DNA of 58,392 nucleotides from Sulfurimonas crateris (GTDB taxonomy: Bacteria > Campylobacterota > Campylobacteria > Campylobacterales > Sulfurimonadaceae). How positions within the stretch are numbered: position 1 is the stretch's first letter; the number at the start of each line of letters is the position of its first letter. The position numbers were made by a program, and so were the translations under genes. This document shows positions 1 through 9,381 of this stretch, in pieces. Where the stretch lies: contig CAMCYC010000008.1 of NCBI GenBank assembly GCA_945883795.1, positions 1 to 58,392 of the forward strand, in the 5' to 3' direction. The notes beneath the pieces were generated by a model. It saw only the letters and a program-made list of their open reading frames with translations, was not told the origin of the DNA and ran no database searches.

Positions 1-37
1 TTATGTTCGTTGTGTCAGGGCAGGACAGTAACTTTGA
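1..37 (+). repeat. 37-bp direct repeat, left copy
   Basis: Identical to 58177-58213, about 58 kb away in the same orientation. It covers the C-terminal codons and stop of a DUF1566-type gene. Both copies are followed, after a short divergent stretch, by TTGCTCTT, so the relatedness extends slightly past the exact repeat. Upstream extent is unknown because the window begins inside the repeat. Confidence 0.9.
2..31 (+). CDS. 3' end of a DUF1566-type protein (partial)
   Basis: The first bases read in frame as YVRCVRAGQ followed by a stop. This is the same C-terminus as the complete DUF1566 protein that ends at 58207. Positions 1-37 match 58177-58213 base for base, which takes in the stop codon and 6 nt beyond it. 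The remainder of the gene lies left of the window, so whether this is an expressed paralogue, a variable repeat or a non-coding template repeat of a DGR-like system cannot be decided here. Confidence 0.6.
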   Translation, partial: YVRCVRAGQ

Positions 38-312
38 TTTTTGCTCTTTTTCTCTCGTTCCCACGGTCTTCGTGGAAACCATCGCCATTCATGGTGGTGA
101 TGAAAGCGGAAATATGCTAAACTTTCATTTGACGAAAACCAAGTCAAAATGTTTTTATTCAAAACAATTCAAATGCGGTAGGAACTACCGTTTAAGCTTC
201 TTAATATCGTAACAATAGTTAGGAGTTTCTAGGAAGCTCTGTCATTTATGGCGGTGCAGTTCACTTTGGATACAATTTTATTGGTAAAAAAATTAAAAAA
301 TTGGAGATAAGA
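38..312. other. Non-coding stretch rich in small hairpins
   Basis: No convincing gene is present. Several inverted repeats lie in series: 57-65 with 71-79 (one mismatch, loop GTCTT), 85-88 with 91-94 extended imperfectly, CGGTAG/CTACCG around 177-191, and AGCTTC near 197 with GAAGCT near 232. The first resembles the short REP-type hairpins with a CCACG/CGTGG stem seen in many genomes. The stretch may be a 3' UTR, a REP-like cluster or a structured RNA downstream of the repeat. The end carries a GGAG ribosome-binding site for the next gene. Confidence 0.4.
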
Positions 313-633
313 ATGAAAAGTTTTAGTAAAAAACTAGCTCTTATTACATCATTTGTAGTTGGAATTTCGGTTTTTGATGGTTGTGCAAGAGTTGGAAATG
401 ATTTTAATGCAAGTCATGTCTATCAAATTAAAATTGGACAAACAACAAAAAATGATATTTTAGGCATGTTTGGTTCACCATGGCGTGTAGGTTTGGAAAA
501 CGGTGTTACTATGTGGACTTATGGCAAATATACTTATCGTGCAATAGGCGAAACAGATACTAAAGATTTGGTAATAAAATTTACAAATGACGACAGAGTA
601 AAATCTTATACATTTAATCAAACCACAGATTAA
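313..633 (+). CDS. SmpA/BamE-like small lipoprotein
   Basis: A 106-residue protein with an N-terminal hydrophobic signal and a cysteine at the end of FDGC. That is a loose lipobox, because Phe and Asp are unusual in it. The mature part has the pattern of the SmpA/OmlA (BamE) fold: IKIGQTTKNDILGMFGSPWR followed by a Trp-Thr-Tyr strand, typical of small outer-membrane lipoproteins that support beta-barrel assembly or the cell envelope. The start at 313 is chosen over the TTG at 301 because GGAG at 303-306 sits 6 nt upstream of it. It stands alone and is closed by a strong terminator hairpin. Confidence 0.7.
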   Translation: MKSFSKKLALITSFVVGISVFDGCARVGNDFNASHVYQIKIGQTTKNDILGMFGSPWRVGLENGVTMWTYGKYTYRAIGETDTKDLVIKFTNDDRVKSYTFNQTTD

Positions 634-640
634 AAATTGA

Positions 641-680
641 AAAAATAGCTTCAATGTTAAAATTGAGAGCTATTTTTCAT
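641..680 (+). terminator. Rho-independent terminator after the small lipoprotein gene
   Basis: Positions 641-655 pair with 662-677, with one bulged G at 667 and a 6-nt loop. The 3' arm ends in TATTTTTC, supplying the U tract. It begins 7 nt after the stop codon at 633. Confidence 0.8.
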
Positions 681-763
681 CTCTTCTACAATACACCTTT
701 AATATAAACATCTCTAAAGAGATGGCAAAAAAAATCATTCTTATGCAAATTCAAATCAATTTA

Positions 764-772
764 TGCTATATA
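764..772 (+). promoter_or_regulatory. Candidate extended -10 promoter for frdCAB
   Basis: TG, one base, then TATATA (767-772) forms an extended -10 element about 70 nt before the frdC start, in an AT-rich intergenic region. There is no convincing -35, which is common for the major sigma factor in Campylobacterota. Assigned by pattern and position only. Confidence 0.35.
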
Positions 773-844
773 GCAAAGAGAGAATAGAAAAGGTAATTTT
801 AATGCTCATGGCAGAAGTTATTGACAAAAAAATTTGGAGGAAAA

Positions 845-1576
845 ATGAAAAAAACAATAGACAAAATTCCAGCAAGGTTGGATTTTTTACAAAGTGTTAC
901 AGGGCTTATTTTGGCTGTGTTTATTATGGGGCATATACTTTTTGAAGCAAGTATTTTAATCTCTAACGAGATGATGTACAAGGTCACTCTCATGTTTGAG
1001 GGGTATTACTTTTTTGGGGAACGCTATCCAGGGATTATCTCTTTTTTAGCAGCAGCAATTTTTGTAATCTTTATACTCCATGCGGGTATTGCTATGAGAA
1101 AATTTCCTGCGAGTTATAAACAATATAAAATCATGAAAGAGCATAGTACAAGAATGAAACATGAAGATACCTCTTTGTGGATGATTCAGGTCATTACAGG
1201 TTTTATGATGTTTTTTATAGGTTCGGTGCATTTGTATATTATGATGACACAACCTGAAAATATTGGACCATTTGCAAGTTCTAGCCGAGTGGTTGATGAA
1301 TTTATGGGACCTTTATATTTTATGCTTTTACTTGCAGTTGTTTCTCATGCGTTTATTGGGCTTTACCGTTTGGCTTTAAAATGGGGTTTTATGGAGGGAA
1401 AAAATACAGAGCGTTCTCGAAAGATTTTTAAACTTTTGATGAAAACCATGATAGCTGTTTATATTATTATTGGTTTGGCATCTTTGGCAAAATATACTTA
1501 CATCGGGATAACACATGATTTTAGTGATGGCGTAAAATACCAATCGCAAACTATAAAATTTGAGGAGCATAAATAA
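845..1576 (+). CDS. frdC: Fumarate reductase cytochrome b subunit (diheme)
   Basis: Membrane anchor of the menaquinol:fumarate reductase; it binds two b hemes and oxidises menaquinol. The 243-residue protein has about five hydrophobic helices. His30, His79, His129 and His168 correspond with a constant offset of 14 to the four axial heme ligands of Wolinella succinogenes FrdC (44, 93, 143, 182), so both hemes should be present. The ATG at 845 is preferred to an upstream one because GGAGG at 836-840 precedes it. It is the first gene of frdCAB; frdA starts immediately after its stop. In this lineage the complex is often bidirectional and may also serve as succinate dehydrogenase, which is an inference here. 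Confidence 0.95.
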   Translation: MKKTIDKIPARLDFLQSVTGLILAVFIMGHILFEASILISNEMMYKVTLMFEGYYFFGERYPGIISFLAAAIFVIFILHAGIAMRKFPASYKQYKIMKEHSTRMKHEDTSLWMIQVITGFMMFFIGSVHLYIMMTQPENIGPFASSSRVVDEFMGPLYFMLLLAVVSHAFIGLYRLALKWGFMEGKNTERSRKIFKLLMKTMIAVYIIIGLASLAKYTYIGITHDFSDGVKYQSQTIKFEEHK

Positions 1577-3565
1577 ATGAAAATAATCTATACTGATGTT
1601 TTAATCATTGGTGGTGGTTTAGCAGGGCTTCGAGTAGCAACTGGAGTAAAGCAAAGAGGGCATGACGCAGTAATTCTTACACTTGTCCCACCCAAACGCT
1701 CCCACTCAGCAGCCGCTCAAGGCGGTATGCAAGCTTCTTTGGCAAACTCTAAAATGGGTGAGGGGGATAATGAAGATATTCATTTTTCAGACACCATAAA
1801 AGGAAGCGATTGGGGTGCTGACCAAGAAGTAGCAAGAATGTTTGTGCATGTTGCTCCAAAAGCAATAAGAGAACTCTCCGCTTGGGGCGTTCCATGGAGT
1901 AGAGTACAAAAAGGTGAGCGAACAGCAATTATTAATGCTCAAAAAGTAAAAATTACCGAAAATGAAAATGCTCATGGACTTATAACTGCGAGAGATTTTG
2001 GAGGTACAAAAAAATGGAGAACTTGTTACACTTCTGATGGAACAGGGCATAGTATGCTTTATGCGATGGACAATAAAGCACATCAAGATAAAATAGAAAT
2101 CCATGAAAGACTCGAAGCGATGAGCCTCATTGTAGATGAGGGGCGATGTTATGGAGCTATTGCAAGAAACCTCATGACAGGTGAACTTGTAGCGTATGTG
2201 GCAAAAGCAACAACCATGGCAACGGGTGGTTATGGGCGAATTTATAGTGTTTCAACTAATGCAATTATTTGTCAAGGAACAGGTCAAGCTCTAGCTCTTG
2301 AAACAGGAATTGCAACTTTAGGCAATATGGAAGCGATTCAATTTCACCCAACAGCTATTGTTCCAGTTGGAATTTTAACAACAGAGGGTTGTCGTGGAGA
2401 TGGAGGATTATTACTCGATAAAGATGGGTATAGATTTATGCCAGATTACGAACCAGAAAAAAAAGAACTCGCCTCACGAGATGTGGTAAGTAGAAGAATG
2501 ACCGAACACATAAGAAAAGGAAAAGGGGTAAAAAGCCGTTATGGTGACCATTTATGGCTTGATATTACTATTTTAGGACGAGCGCATATTGAGAAAAATT
2601 TGCGAGAAGTCAAAGAGATTTGTGAGAACTTTTTGGGGATTGACCCAGCGGTAGATTGGATTCCAGTGCGTCCTACACAACATTATTCTATGGGTGGAAT
2701 TCGTACAAAATATACAGGAGAATCTCAAACCCTCAAAGGGCTTTATTCATGTGGAGAAGCTGCTTGTTGGGATTTGCATGGATTTAACCGACTTGGTGGA
2801 AATTCTGTGAGTGAAACGGTTGTTGCTGGAATGCTTGTTGGAGAATATATAAGCGATTTTTGTGATTCGCATGAGAGTTCAATTCATATCCATTCTTCTA
2901 AAATTGAGATGGCTTTGAAAAAAGAAAAAGATAAACTCGAAACTCTTTTGACCAACACAAAAGGGGAAGATGCGTATGTACTTCGCCGCCGCATGGAAGA
3001 GATTATGATGGACAAAGTTGGAATCTTTAGAAATGGCAAAGATTTACAAGATGCAGTTGATGAACTTGAACAACTTTATAAAAGAAGTAAAAATATAGAG
3101 GTTTTTCGCTCTAAATCTCGTGCTGCAAACCCTGCACTTGTCAATGCTTATAGAACCCAAAAAATGCTCAAAGTTGCTCTCACTGTGGCTTATGGAGCAT
3201 TACTAAGAACCGAAAGTAGAGGCGCACATTCAAGAGAAGATTATCCTGAGAGAGATGATGCCAATTGGCTCAAAAGAACAATTACTTCATGGTCAAATGA
3301 GGGGCAAAGTTTGCCAACTGTAAGTTATGAAGAGATTGATATAACTTCGATGGAACTGCCTCCTGGATTTCGTGGATATGGAAAAGATTTGACAAAACAC
3401 CATCAAGACACACCAAAAAGGGTGGAAAAAGTGGAAGCAATAACGAAAAAACTTGAAGCTGAAGGTGCAAACCGTTTTGAGATTCAAAATGCACTCATGC
3501 CATTTTTGGATAAATTACCAAAAAAATACCGCAATAAAAATGAAAGATTGGGAGAAAATATATGA
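1577..3565 (+). CDS. frdA: Fumarate reductase flavoprotein subunit
   Basis: Catalytic subunit that reduces fumarate to succinate in the cytoplasm using covalently bound FAD. The 662 residues begin with a Rossmann dinucleotide site GGGLAGLR (12-19). His43 in [10 protein letters not shown] is the covalent FAD attachment site, at the same residue number as in Wolinella. The substrate region [23 protein letters not shown] and the [10 protein letters not shown] motif are intact. Length is close to the 656 residues of Wolinella FrdA. The start follows the frdC stop without a gap, with GAGG in the frdC tail as ribosome-binding site, and the 3' end overlaps frdB by 4 nt, so translation is probably coupled. 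Confidence 0.97.
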   Translation: MKIIYTDVLIIGGGLAGLRVATGVKQRGHDAVILTLVPPKRSHSAAAQGGMQASLANSKMGEGDNEDIHFSDTIKGSDWGADQEVARMFVHVAPKAIRELSAWGVPWSRVQKGERTAIINAQKVKITENENAHGLITARDFGGTKKWRTCYTSDGTGHSMLYAMDNKAHQDKIEIHERLEAMSLIVDEGRCYGAIARNLMTGELVAYVAKATTMATGGYGRIYSVSTNAIICQGTGQALALETGIATLGNMEAIQFHPTAIVPVGILTTEGCRGDGGLLLDKDGYRFMPDYEPEKKELASRDVVSRRMTEHIRKGKGVKSRYGDHLWLDITILGRAHIEKNLREVKEICENFLGIDPAVDWIPVRPTQHYSMGGIRTKYTGESQTLKGLYSCGEAACWDLHGFNRLGGNSVSETVVAGMLVGEYISDFCDSHESSIHIHSSKIEMALKKEKDKLETLLTNTKGEDAYVLRRRMEEIMMDKVGIFRNGKDLQDAVDELEQLYKRSKNIEVFRSKSRAANPALVNAYRTQKMLKVALTVAYGALLRTESRGAHSREDYPERDDANWLKRTITSWSNEGQSLPTVSYEEIDITSMELPPGFRGYGKDLTKHHQDTPKRVEKVEAITKKLEAEGANRFEIQNALMPFLDKLPKKYRNKNERLGENI

Positions 3566-4305
3566 GCGAAATAGAAAAAGGGAGAATTTTAAAAATTAAT
3601 GTTTTACGGTTTGACCCAAATGACCCAAGCAACTTACCACATATGCAAACTTTTGAGATAGAAGAAGCATACGGCATGACGCTTTATATTGTACTCAACA
3701 TGATTCGAGAACATCATGACAACTCTTTGATGTTTGATTTTGTGTGTCGTGCTGGAATTTGTGGGAGTTGTTCTATGCTTGTCAATGGTCGCCCAACTCT
3801 GGCTTGTAGAACGCTGACTTCAAAATTAGGTCAAAATATTACCCTTGCACCTTTGCCACTTTTTAAATTGATTAAAGATTTGTCTATTTATACTGGCGAG
3901 TGGATGCGAGGGCTTAATGAAAGGCTTGAAACTTGGATTCATGATAAAGAGCAAGAATTACATATTGATAAACTTGAAGAGCGAATGGAACCTGCTTTGG
4001 CAGATGAGATTTATGAACTTGATAGATGTATTGAGTGTGGGTGTTGTGTAGCAGGTTGTGGCACAATTCAGATGCGACCAAACTTTGTGGGTGCAGTTGG
4101 ACTCAATAAAATTGCAAGGTATCATCTTGACCCACGAGATAAAAGAGGTGATGAAGATTATTATGAACTCATAGGGGATGAAGATGGTGTTTTTGGGTGT
4201 ATGACCCTTTTGGGATGTGAAGATGTGTGTCCAAAAGATTTACCTTTACAAAGTAAGATTGCATATTTAAGACGCATGATGGTAAAAACAGCGTTAAATA
4301 ACTAA
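3562..4305 (+). CDS. frdB: Fumarate reductase iron-sulfur subunit
   Basis: Carries electrons from FrdC hemes to FrdA flavin through [2Fe-2S], [4Fe-4S] and [3Fe-4S] clusters. The N-terminal ferredoxin domain has [10 protein letters not shown] and a later Cys in LACR. The C-terminal part has [11 protein letters not shown] and a second cysteine group ending in [10 protein letters not shown]. The length of 247 residues is near the usual 240. The start ATG overlaps the frdA stop as ATGA. gdhA follows after 9 nt and may be co-transcribed, although it is functionally separate. Confidence 0.96.
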   Translation: MSEIEKGRILKINVLRFDPNDPSNLPHMQTFEIEEAYGMTLYIVLNMIREHHDNSLMFDFVCRAGICGSCSMLVNGRPTLACRTLTSKLGQNITLAPLPLFKLIKDLSIYTGEWMRGLNERLETWIHDKEQELHIDKLEERMEPALADEIYELDRCIECGCCVAGCGTIQMRPNFVGAVGLNKIARYHLDPRDKRGDEDYYELIGDEDGVFGCMTLLGCEDVCPKDLPLQSKIAYLRRMMVKTALNN

Positions 4306-4314
4306 GGAAAAAGA

Positions 4315-5670
4315 ATGTCAATAGCAGAGATGGAAATAAAAAAATTTGAAAAAACGGGTTGTGCAGAAAATGATGTTTTTTATCAGGCAATGGAGGAGGT
4401 GATTTATTCGATAGCACCACTTTTAGAATCTGATGTAAAATATACAAAAAATGCAGTTTTAGAACGATTGATAGTTCCTGATAGAATCATAAAGTTTAAA
4501 GTTACATGGTTTGATGATAATCAAAATATTAAAGTAAATACTGGTTATAGAGTGCAATTTAACAATGCACTTGGACCCTACAAAGGGGGACTTCGTTTTC
4601 ATCCATCTGTCAATGAGGGGATTTTAAAATTTTTGGGATTTGAGCAAATACTCAAAAACTCTCTCACGGGTTTAGCTCTTGGTGGTGCAAAAGGGGGAAG
4701 TGACTTTGACCCAAAAGGGAAAAGTGACTTTGAAGTGATGAAGTTTTGTTCTGCATTTATGACTGAGTTGCATAAATATATTGGTCCTCGCATCGATATT
4801 CCTGCTGGAGATATTGGAGTAGGTGCTAGAGAAATTGGATTTTTGTTTGGAGAATACAAAAAAATCACCTCTTCGTATGAGGGAGTTTTAACGGGTAAAC
4901 CTTTTATGTTTGGAGGCTCACTTATGCGTCCAGAAGCAACAGGATATGGAGTGGTTTATTTTACAGAAAGAATGTTAGAACTAGAAAAAAAAGAACCACT
5001 CAAAGGAAAAATTTGTACAGTGAGTGGTTCGGGAAATGTGGCACTTCATGCCATAGAAAAATTACAACAAATTGGAGCTATCACAGTGTCATGCAGTGAT
5101 TCTAGCGGAACTTTGTATGACCCACGAGGTGTAGATATTGTACTTTTAAAAGAGTTGAAATTAGTTAATAGAGGTTCTTTAACGGAGTATTTAAAAACCT
5201 ATCCAGATGCAAAATATATCCCAACTTCAGACTATCCAGAGGGTGGACATGCAGTGTGGAATATTCCATGTTATGCAGCGTTTCCATGTGCTACACAAAA
5301 CGAACTTACAGAAATTGATGCACAAAATCTGATTAAGAATGGGTGTGTGAGTGTCAGTGAAGGGGCAAATATGCCATCAACTGCACAAGCTACAAATTTA
5401 TTTTTATATAACAAAATATGTTTTGCACCTGCAAAAGCTGCAAATGCTGGTGGTGTGGTTGTGAGTTCCTTTGAGATGAGTCAAAATGCTGCCATGGCAC
5501 GATGGACTTTTGAAGAGGTAGATGAAAAACTCAAAATTACCATGCAACAAATTTGTACAAGAGTCGCACTCACTGCAAAAGATTATGGAGTTGAGGGTAA
5601 TTATGTTGATGGTGCGAATATTGCAGGATTTAAAAAAGTAGCCGATGCCATGATGGCTGAGGGTATTTAA
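4315..5670 (+). CDS. gdhA: NADP-type glutamate dehydrogenase
   Basis: Catalyses reductive amination of 2-oxoglutarate to glutamate in the cytoplasm, assimilating ammonium. The 451 residues match the bacterial hexameric class in length. The substrate region GPYKGGLRFHPSVN includes Lys90. The catalytic lysine is Lys126 in LALGGAKGGSDFDPKGKSD. A dinucleotide-binding glycine motif (GSGNVA) lies in the second half, and the C-terminal NAGGVVVSSFEMSQNA motif is typical of the family. An AAGGA ribosome-binding site overlaps the frdB stop region. The cofactor assignment to NADP rests on family resemblance only. Confidence 0.95.
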   Translation: MSIAEMEIKKFEKTGCAENDVFYQAMEEVIYSIAPLLESDVKYTKNAVLERLIVPDRIIKFKVTWFDDNQNIKVNTGYRVQFNNALGPYKGGLRFHPSVNEGILKFLGFEQILKNSLTGLALGGAKGGSDFDPKGKSDFEVMKFCSAFMTELHKYIGPRIDIPAGDIGVGAREIGFLFGEYKKITSSYEGVLTGKPFMFGGSLMRPEATGYGVVYFTERMLELEKKEPLKGKICTVSGSGNVALHAIEKLQQIGAITVSCSDSSGTLYDPRGVDIVLLKELKLVNRGSLTEYLKTYPDAKYIPTSDYPEGGHAVWNIPCYAAFPCATQNELTEIDAQNLIKNGCVSVSEGANMPSTAQATNLFLYNKICFAPAKAANAGGVVVSSFEMSQNAAMARWTFEEVDEKLKITMQQICTRVALTAKDYGVEGNYVDGANIAGFKKVADAMMAEGI

Positions 5671-5675
5671 AAGAG

Positions 5676-7511
5676 ATGATAAAAAAGTTCTTTATTATCT
5701 TGTTTATATTTTTTAGCATAACACTTCATGCAGAAGAATATACTAAGTTTATTGAAGAACAAATGGAGTATTTGCATCAGATGAATGATGTAAATATCAC
5801 AAAAGAGAATATGCAATCACTTGTAAAAAATCAAGAACAAAGTTATCTAGCTGTTTTAGACTATATCATGAGCAATAAACAAGAGTATTTAGATGAACCG
5901 CTTTTATATAGTTCTGAGATTGTAACGCTCAAAAAGATGATAAAAATTAATGAAAGGGCTAGAAATAAATATTCAATTATGCGAGATGAGGTGCAACTCA
6001 AATCATACATGATTTTGCGTAATCAACAAACCATGATAAAAGATGTTTTGATAGCACTCAATACTTTGGATATGAAAATTTTCAGAGAAACACTCAATAA
6101 TGTTGTTGTAAAAAATCAACTTGAAAACAACAAATACATGGATATAGATTATCGAGCATTACTAGAAACTGATGAAGATAAAATGCCAACGACCCTTAAA
6201 ACAAATATTCAAGAATTTTATGATTTACTTGATATTAACACAGATGTCATCACGCATTTATATACTTTTGAAAAAAAGATGTATAGGCTTAATAAATACT
6301 CAAAATATCATTTGATAGGGAGTGTTATTTATGTTAATCAGACAGAGTTTGGAAAGTTGGTAAATCCCTATTTAGAAAAAGTAAATCTTAGTGTGATAAA
6401 AATAGGTGCGATATTTGTTCTTTCTTTGACTCTTTATTTATTGAAAATTGTTTTACAATTTTTGGCAACAAAATTATTTGGCAAAATAGATGGATTAGAA
6501 AAGTATTCAGAAGATATTATAGAACAATCTACAAGTCCCATAACATTTTTGTTAGCGTTTATAAATATGGAATTTGTAATTTATATTTATAATGACTTTA
6601 TTAGCATCGACAAAGTTGGAATGTTTTTTAATATTGTTTATACAGCTTTGTTGGTGTGGTATATTTACAGAATTTTAAACATTATGACAAACAAAAAAAT
6701 AGACGAGATAGAACAATTTAATAAACAAATTAAACATGAACTGATTAATGTTGGTAGAAAAATCATGAATTTTCTTATCATTTTAATAGGTGTATTATTA
6801 ATACTTTATCTTGGCGGTGTTGATTTAACAGCAGTTCTCTCAGGTCTTGGAATTGGTGGTTTGGCGGTTGCTTTGGCAGCAAAAGAGAGTTTGTCTAACT
6901 TTTTTGGAACACTTTCAATTTTGCTTAGTGATGTTTTTTCACAAGGAGATTGGATAGTGGTAAATGGTGAAGAGGGCGTTGTTATCGAAATTGGTTTGCG
7001 GGTGACAACGCTAAGAACTTTTGATAATGCACTTATAGCAATTCCAAATGCAACTTTGGCAAATAACGATGTCAAAAATTGGAATAAAAGAACGCTTGGG
7101 CGTAGAATAAAAATGAATTTGGCGGTAAAATATAGCTCAAAATCTGAAGATATAAAAAATGCAGTCAATGAGATTCGTATCATGTTAGATGCTCATCCAC
7201 AAATTGCCACAAAAAATACAAAATTTACTTACCGCTCATTACATGGAACAAGATTGGTTTCAAAAGATGATTTACAAGGTGTTAAGAAAAATTTACTTGT
7301 TTATCTTGATGAGTTTTCAAGTTCTAGTATTAATATTCTGGTGTATTGTTTTACAAAATCAGTAGATTGGGAAGAGTGGCTCCAAACAAAAGAGGATGTA
7401 ATGCACAAAATCATGGCAATCTTTGAACAAAATAATTTAGAGTTTGCTTTTCCTTCTATGTCAATTTATCATGAGAATAAGATAGAAGAGTCTGTCAATA
7501 GCGATTTATAA
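5676..7511 (+). CDS. MscS-family mechanosensitive channel with long N-terminal region
   Basis: A 611-residue membrane protein that should act as an osmotic release valve in the inner membrane. It begins with a signal-like segment ending near LHAEE, followed by a periplasmic, charge-rich region of about 200 residues. Several transmembrane helices follow. The core has the MscS pore and beta domain: LSGLGIGGLAVALAAKESL, then FGTLSILLSDVFSQGDWI, GVVIEIGLRVTTLRTFDNALIAIPN. It is longer than Escherichia coli MscS (286 residues), as in the extended MscK/YbdG-like members. The start is 5 nt after gdhA, so it probably shares that transcript. Confidence 0.88.
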   Translation: MIKKFFIILFIFFSITLHAEEYTKFIEEQMEYLHQMNDVNITKENMQSLVKNQEQSYLAVLDYIMSNKQEYLDEPLLYSSEIVTLKKMIKINERARNKYSIMRDEVQLKSYMILRNQQTMIKDVLIALNTLDMKIFRETLNNVVVKNQLENNKYMDIDYRALLETDEDKMPTTLKTNIQEFYDLLDINTDVITHLYTFEKKMYRLNKYSKYHLIGSVIYVNQTEFGKLVNPYLEKVNLSVIKIGAIFVLSLTLYLLKIVLQFLATKLFGKIDGLEKYSEDIIEQSTSPITFLLAFINMEFVIYIYNDFISIDKVGMFFNIVYTALLVWYIYRILNIMTNKKIDEIEQFNKQIKHELINVGRKIMNFLIILIGVLLILYLGGVDLTAVLSGLGIGGLAVALAAKESLSNFFGTLSILLSDVFSQGDWIVVNGEEGVVIEIGLRVTTLRTFDNALIAIPNATLANNDVKNWNKRTLGRRIKMNLAVKYSSKSEDIKNAVNEIRIMLDAHPQIATKNTKFTYRSLHGTRLVSKDDLQGVKKNLLVYLDEFSSSSINILVYCFTKSVDWEEWLQTKEDVMHKIMAIFEQNNLEFAFPSMSIYHENKIEESVNSDL

Positions 7512-7549
7512 AACTATTTCGTACATTTAAATATAAAAAAGGGGATTTC

Positions 7550-7954
7550 ATGAAACAGTTAATTTACATTAGCAAAGCTACTTTGAGTATTGATTTTGTT
7601 GTAATCACAGATATATTGATGTTTGCAATTCCAAAAAATCATGATAAAGATATAACTGGGATACTTGTTTATGACGGAGTTTATTTTATACAAGTTTTAG
7701 AGGGTGATGAAAATGTTCTTTTATCACTTTTTGAAAAAATTAAAACTGATGCACGACATCACGATATAAAACTTTTTGGGATGAAAGAGATAGAAGAAAG
7801 AGATTTCAAAGTTTGGAACATGGGTTATATCAATAATTTTACGATGATTAAAGAGATACTTTTAGAAGTAAAAAAAAGTGAACTTTTTAACCCCTTTGAT
7901 TTTACTTATGATGAAATTTTAGAGATGTTAAAAAAATTAAGTCATAGACTTTAA
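7550..7954 (+). CDS. BLUF-domain blue-light sensor, single domain
   Basis: A 134-residue protein with a complete BLUF domain, which binds FAD and senses blue light through hydrogen-bond rearrangement. Tyr6, Asn30, Gln48, Trp89 and Met91 align with a constant offset of 15 to Tyr21, Asn45, Gln63, Trp104 and Met106 of AppA, so the photochemical residues are all present. The ITGILVYDGVYFIQVLEG core is typical. There is no output domain, only a short helical tail of about 35 residues, so signalling would need a partner protein. AGGGG lies 6 nt or so before the start. The partner is not evident from the neighbours. Confidence 0.92.
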   Translation: MKQLIYISKATLSIDFVVITDILMFAIPKNHDKDITGILVYDGVYFIQVLEGDENVLLSLFEKIKTDARHHDIKLFGMKEIEERDFKVWNMGYINNFTMIKEILLEVKKSELFNPFDFTYDEILEMLKKLSHRL

Positions 7955-7994
7955 AAAAAGGTTTTTACAGTATTAAAATTACAAGGAAAATAAA

Positions 7995-8351
7995 ATGAAA
8001 AAAAGTATAGTAATAGCATGTTTAGTAGTTGCTTCAACATCTGTTTTTGCTGAATTTGTAGGAACAACTCAAGGTGGATTTACAGGTCCTAGCATGCTAA
8101 AAACAACTGTAGAACAAGCAAAAACATTTAAAGATGATGCACATGTAGTCTTAGAAGGAAATATCGTTGAGAATTTGGAGAAAGAGAAATATCTATTTCG
8201 TGACTCAACAGGAAATATTACTATCGAAATAGATAACGATAATTGGAGAGGTGTTAATGTATCACCAGAAGATATTATTATAATTCATGGTGAAATTGAT
8301 AAAGAATGGAACTCTATTGAAATTGATGTGGATATGATTATAAAAAAATAG
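7995..8351 (+). CDS. YgiW/YdeI-family periplasmic OB-fold protein
   Basis: A 118-residue secreted protein with a clear signal peptide (positive MKKS, hydrophobic core, cleavage after VFA). The mature part GGFTGPSMLKTTVEQAKTF, then VVLEGNIVENLEKEKYLFRDSTGNITIEID, is the bacterial OB-fold (BOF) domain of the YgiW/YdeI stress-tolerance family. Such proteins respond to peroxide, metals or envelope stress; the ligand is unknown. AAGGAAAA precedes the start. It is the last gene before a long gene-poor region. Confidence 0.85.
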   Translation: MKKSIVIACLVVASTSVFAEFVGTTQGGFTGPSMLKTTVEQAKTFKDDAHVVLEGNIVENLEKEKYLFRDSTGNITIEIDNDNWRGVNVSPEDIIIIHGEIDKEWNSIEIDVDMIIKK

Positions 8352-8502
8352 ACTTTTTTAAAACTAAATATAGAATATAACTAAAAATAATAAAATATAA
8401 GCTTTATTCATTCCAATACTCTGCGTCATTGCCATTAAATTAAGCTTTTTGTTACGGCAAGTTGGCGTGAAGTAATCTCATTTTTTCGATTTTTTTATAA
8501 AA

Positions 8503-8705
8503 AACCTGAGTTCGACAGTTTTTCTTTATTAAATCCCAAAATATAGGGACTTAAAAATATAGTAAAATACAATTAAGTTTAATTTAAGTTAAAATCTTCA
8601 TTTCACAATGTATTTATTATAATAAAAAATATATAAAAACATGTAAAGTTTAAATAACTCTACTAAATCCCTAAAAATAGGTTTTTATTCTGTCGAACTC
8701 AGGTT
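8503..8705. repeat. Segment bounded by 16-bp perfect inverted repeats
   Basis: AACCTGAGTTCGACAG at 8503-8518 is the exact reverse complement of 8690-8705. The 171 bp between them is AT-rich and non-coding. The size and structure suggest a MITE or the two ends of an internally deleted insertion sequence. I could not find a convincing target-site duplication on the flanks, so the boundaries and origin are uncertain. A long-range RNA stem is the alternative. Confidence 0.6.
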
Positions 8706-8858
8706 ATTATTACTTATCGGCTCCCAACTTCATAATATAGGGAAAATTCCAATTAGGAACTTAAAACAAATATTTCTACCCATTTAGGTGACAAAATAGT
8801 GTGAATAATTCTCTCTTCATAAGGTTTCGTTATAGACTATTTTGGGTATGAATATTTT

Positions 8859-9059
8859 TTATAGATTCCTTATAAAAACTAGTTTTTTGAGTTTACTTGA
8901 GTATAGTTTAGTCTCAATATATTTGTAAGAAAATGTGCTACCTTTTTTAAAGTCAACATAAATATCTAGTTTTTTATTTTCTACATTAAAGTCAATATTT
9001 GTAACAAACCATGGGTCTGTTATGTTGAGTGCCATTTGAAAAAGTTCTTGAGTTATCAT
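8859..9059 (-). pseudogene. ISL3-family transposase, N-terminal fragment
   Basis: The 66 codons from the likely ATG at 9059 read MITQELFQMALNITDPWFVT, then IDFN, KKLDIYVDFKKGSTFSY. This matches the start of ISL3-family transposases (alpha-helical LF..AL, DPW.V..IDF, ..LDIYIDFKRGS.F). The frame stops where the family would continue for roughly another 330 residues with the zinc-binding and DDE domains. An upstream in-frame ATG at 9077 exists but is less likely. It cannot encode an active enzyme. Confidence 0.72.
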
Positions 9060-9364
9060 TTTATAGTTAGGATTCAAAATTAAATAATTAATAAAATTTT
9101 AGCTCTCTATTTTTGTTTCTGGTTGAAATATTTCATGAGAGTATAGTTGAAGCTACACGATGATTAAAATATTTTGAGCAGAGATAAAAAGAGAAAATAA
9201 AAATTATTGGTTATTTAATTTCCATTCCTTATTTTAGCAAAAATTGACTTAGCCATACTCTTTTTTAGAAGAAACCACTTTTATGTAAAAACAGGTATTT
9301 TTAGAAAAATAGACGAATTATTGAATTTTGAAACCCCTATATTACGGATTTTTAGAGCCTATTT

Positions 9365-9381
9365 GGGTGCTGAATGGTTAC
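9365..9381 (+). repeat. 17-bp IS66-like terminal sequence, copy 1
   Basis: GGGTGCTGAATGGTTAC occurs here and again at 9535-9551 in the same orientation. Read on the other strand it begins with GTAA, as IS66-family terminal inverted repeats do. This copy directly abuts the transposase remnant. Confidence 0.65.

Noticed and set aside
3-212. 69-codon open frame over the left edge
   Set aside because: It starts inside the conserved DUF1566 tail in the wrong frame, runs through several hairpins and has no ribosome-binding site or family resemblance.
9328-9381. Upstream extension of the IS66 transposase remnant
   Set aside because: The codons before 9382 do not match the family and include the 17-bp terminal sequence, so the in-frame extension is fortuitous.
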